From the IMG/VR virus record IMGVR_UViG_3300017719_000004, positions 18,644-82,643 of that record: a stretch of DNA of 64,000 nt; one strand, written 5' to 3'. Shown piece after piece: positions 63,308 through 64,000 of the stretch (positions within the stretch are counted from its first letter, which is position 1; every line of letters begins with the position of its first letter). The notes under the pieces are model-generated. The model had not been told where the DNA came from. It did no database searches and saw only the letters and a program-made list of their open reading frames with translations. The stretch is from a virus. Both the position numbers and the translations under genes were made by a program.

Positions 63308-63981
63308 CAGATGACACGCATCTTCTCGTGACCAACTCTGATACGAGGGTCGCACCAAATATCGAATCCAGCTTCAATTGCATCCAGACAGAAACTCACA
63401 TCCTCTCCACACATGTCCTGGACATCCCCAGACTCAAAGACTTGCATCTTGGGTGCAAACCATGGATACTTCATTTCAGCATGCTCAAAGACGCCGTGCT
63501 TGATGAGTACCCATCCGAAACCAGTGTAGTCTACCGTGAAAGGCTTCTTACGCTTTGTCATTGTTTCACCAGTCTCATGATTCATGACACCACCGTTGTT
63601 ACGGAAGTCTCCTTCATCCAACCAATGTGCAACAGATGTAGTACGACCATCTTCAGTCATGTACCAACCAGCAGCAATGTCCTGATCCATCAGAACAAGC
63701 TGTAGAAACTTCTCAGTGTTAAATGTAATATCTGAGTCGATCCACAACTGATAGTCATACTTCAGTTTACCATCCCAGGGAATCTGGTCCGGTCCACGCA
63801 ATACATTTGCTCCAAGACACTTACAACGAGCAAAGTTTACCATGCTGCTGTAGTCTTGTGAAATCTGAATACTCGCTCCCATCTGTACTAAGTCGAAACT
63901 TAGCTGCAGGAACGACTTCATGAATTGATATGAACAACCCCTACCAGGAAGACAGAATACAATTGCTTTACCCCTAAGCAT
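63307..63981 (-). CDS. Glycosyltransferase-like protein (GT-A type), possibly 5' partial
   Basis: A 224-residue protein with GT-A features: an N-terminal IVFCLPG strand-turn, a metal-binding D-S-D at 82-84 in LWIDSDITF, and a C-terminal CGEDVSFCLDAIEAGFDIWC block followed by VGHEK, typical of acceptor-site regions. It probably transfers a sugar from a nucleotide donor to phage or host molecules; such genes are frequent in cyanophages. The frame remains open from the Met at 63981 to the window edge (upstream codons encode Y-D-A-A-R-E), so the true start may lie outside, although MLRGKAIVFCLPG looks like a natural N-terminus. Confidence 0.75.
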   Translation of the reverse strand: MLRGKAIVFCLPGRGCSYQFMKSFLQLSFDLVQMGASIQISQDYSSMVNFARCKCLGANVLRGPDQIPWDGKLKYDYQLWIDSDITFNTEKFLQLVLMDQDIAAGWYMTEDGRTTSVAHWLDEGDFRNNGGVMNHETGETMTKRKKPFTVDYTGFGWVLIKHGVFEHAEMKYPWFAPKMQVFESGDVQDMCGEDVSFCLDAIEAGFDIWCDPRIRVGHEKMRVI

Positions 63982-64000
63982 CTCACGGGCAGCATCATAA

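Overview
The window is part of the genome of a T4-like myovirus infecting marine cyanobacteria (Synechococcus or Prochlorococcus type). Every gene I can support reads on the minus strand, so transcription runs from coordinate 64000 down to 1. The assignment rests on a syntenic run of T4 virion genes (gp25, gp6, gp8, gp13-gp23), the T4 recombination/late-transcription set (uvsY, uvsW, gp55, gp47, gp46), and cyanophage-type auxiliary genes: a plastocyanin, a CobS-like AAA+ ATPase with a CobT-like VWA partner, and two 2-oxoglutarate/Fe(II) oxygenases. The DNA is moderately AT-rich; gp23 and gp22 look more GC-rich than their neighbours by eye.

Layout in transcription order. (a) 64000-62170: a glycosyltransferase-like protein and small cyanophage hypotheticals, including a 48-residue very basic protein. 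(b) 62137-46062: baseplate genes gp25, gp6, a giant 4046-residue protein in the gp7 position, and gp8. (c) 46057-31018: a 2440-residue virion protein with a DUF4815-like start, four small proteins, and a 2260-residue modular fibre-like protein. (d) 31018-27563: neck, tail completion and small terminase genes gp13, gp14, gp15, gp16, chained by 1- or 4-base overlaps. (e) 27566-22075: an accessory island that separates gp16 from gp17, which are adjacent in T4. It carries plastocyanin, a DUF6321-like protein, a 679-residue probable virion protein and several very small single-span membrane proteins, some found only by reading overlapping start and stop codons. (f) 22075-11681: gp17, gp18, gp19, gp20, a gp67-like core protein, a small hypothetical, gp21, gp22, gp23. 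(g) 11513-4458: a 58-residue ORF, a tube-fold protein in the gp3 position, uvsY, uvsW, a conserved hypothetical, gp55, small ORFs, gp47, a DUF3110-like protein and gp46. (h) 4454-1: oxygenase, CobT-like, a 50-residue ORF, CobS-like, and an oxygenase cut by the window edge.

Regulation visible in the sequence: at least thirteen copies of a T4-late-promoter-like octamer (TATAAATA, GATAAATA, AATAAATA or NCTAAATA), mostly 18-45 bases before a start codon and often overlapping the stop of the previous gene. gp55, the late sigma factor that would read these, is encoded in the window. Two strong hairpin-plus-U-tract terminators isolate gp23 and the 58-residue ORF; a weaker one lies before the CobT-like gene. 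Sigma70-like -10 elements precede gp55 and the CobS-like gene. No gene-free stretch exceeds 300 bases. I found no tRNA, CRISPR array, insertion sequence or origin.

The most interesting signals are: a Gly-x-Gly-Tyr repeat module dispersed over five virion proteins, including an apparent insertion in gp14; the metallopeptidase-like motif in the CobT-like protein; the plastocyanin/micro-membrane-protein island between gp16 and gp17; a YHYH-like domain inside the giant baseplate protein; and an exact 18-bp palindrome in the gp20 leader.
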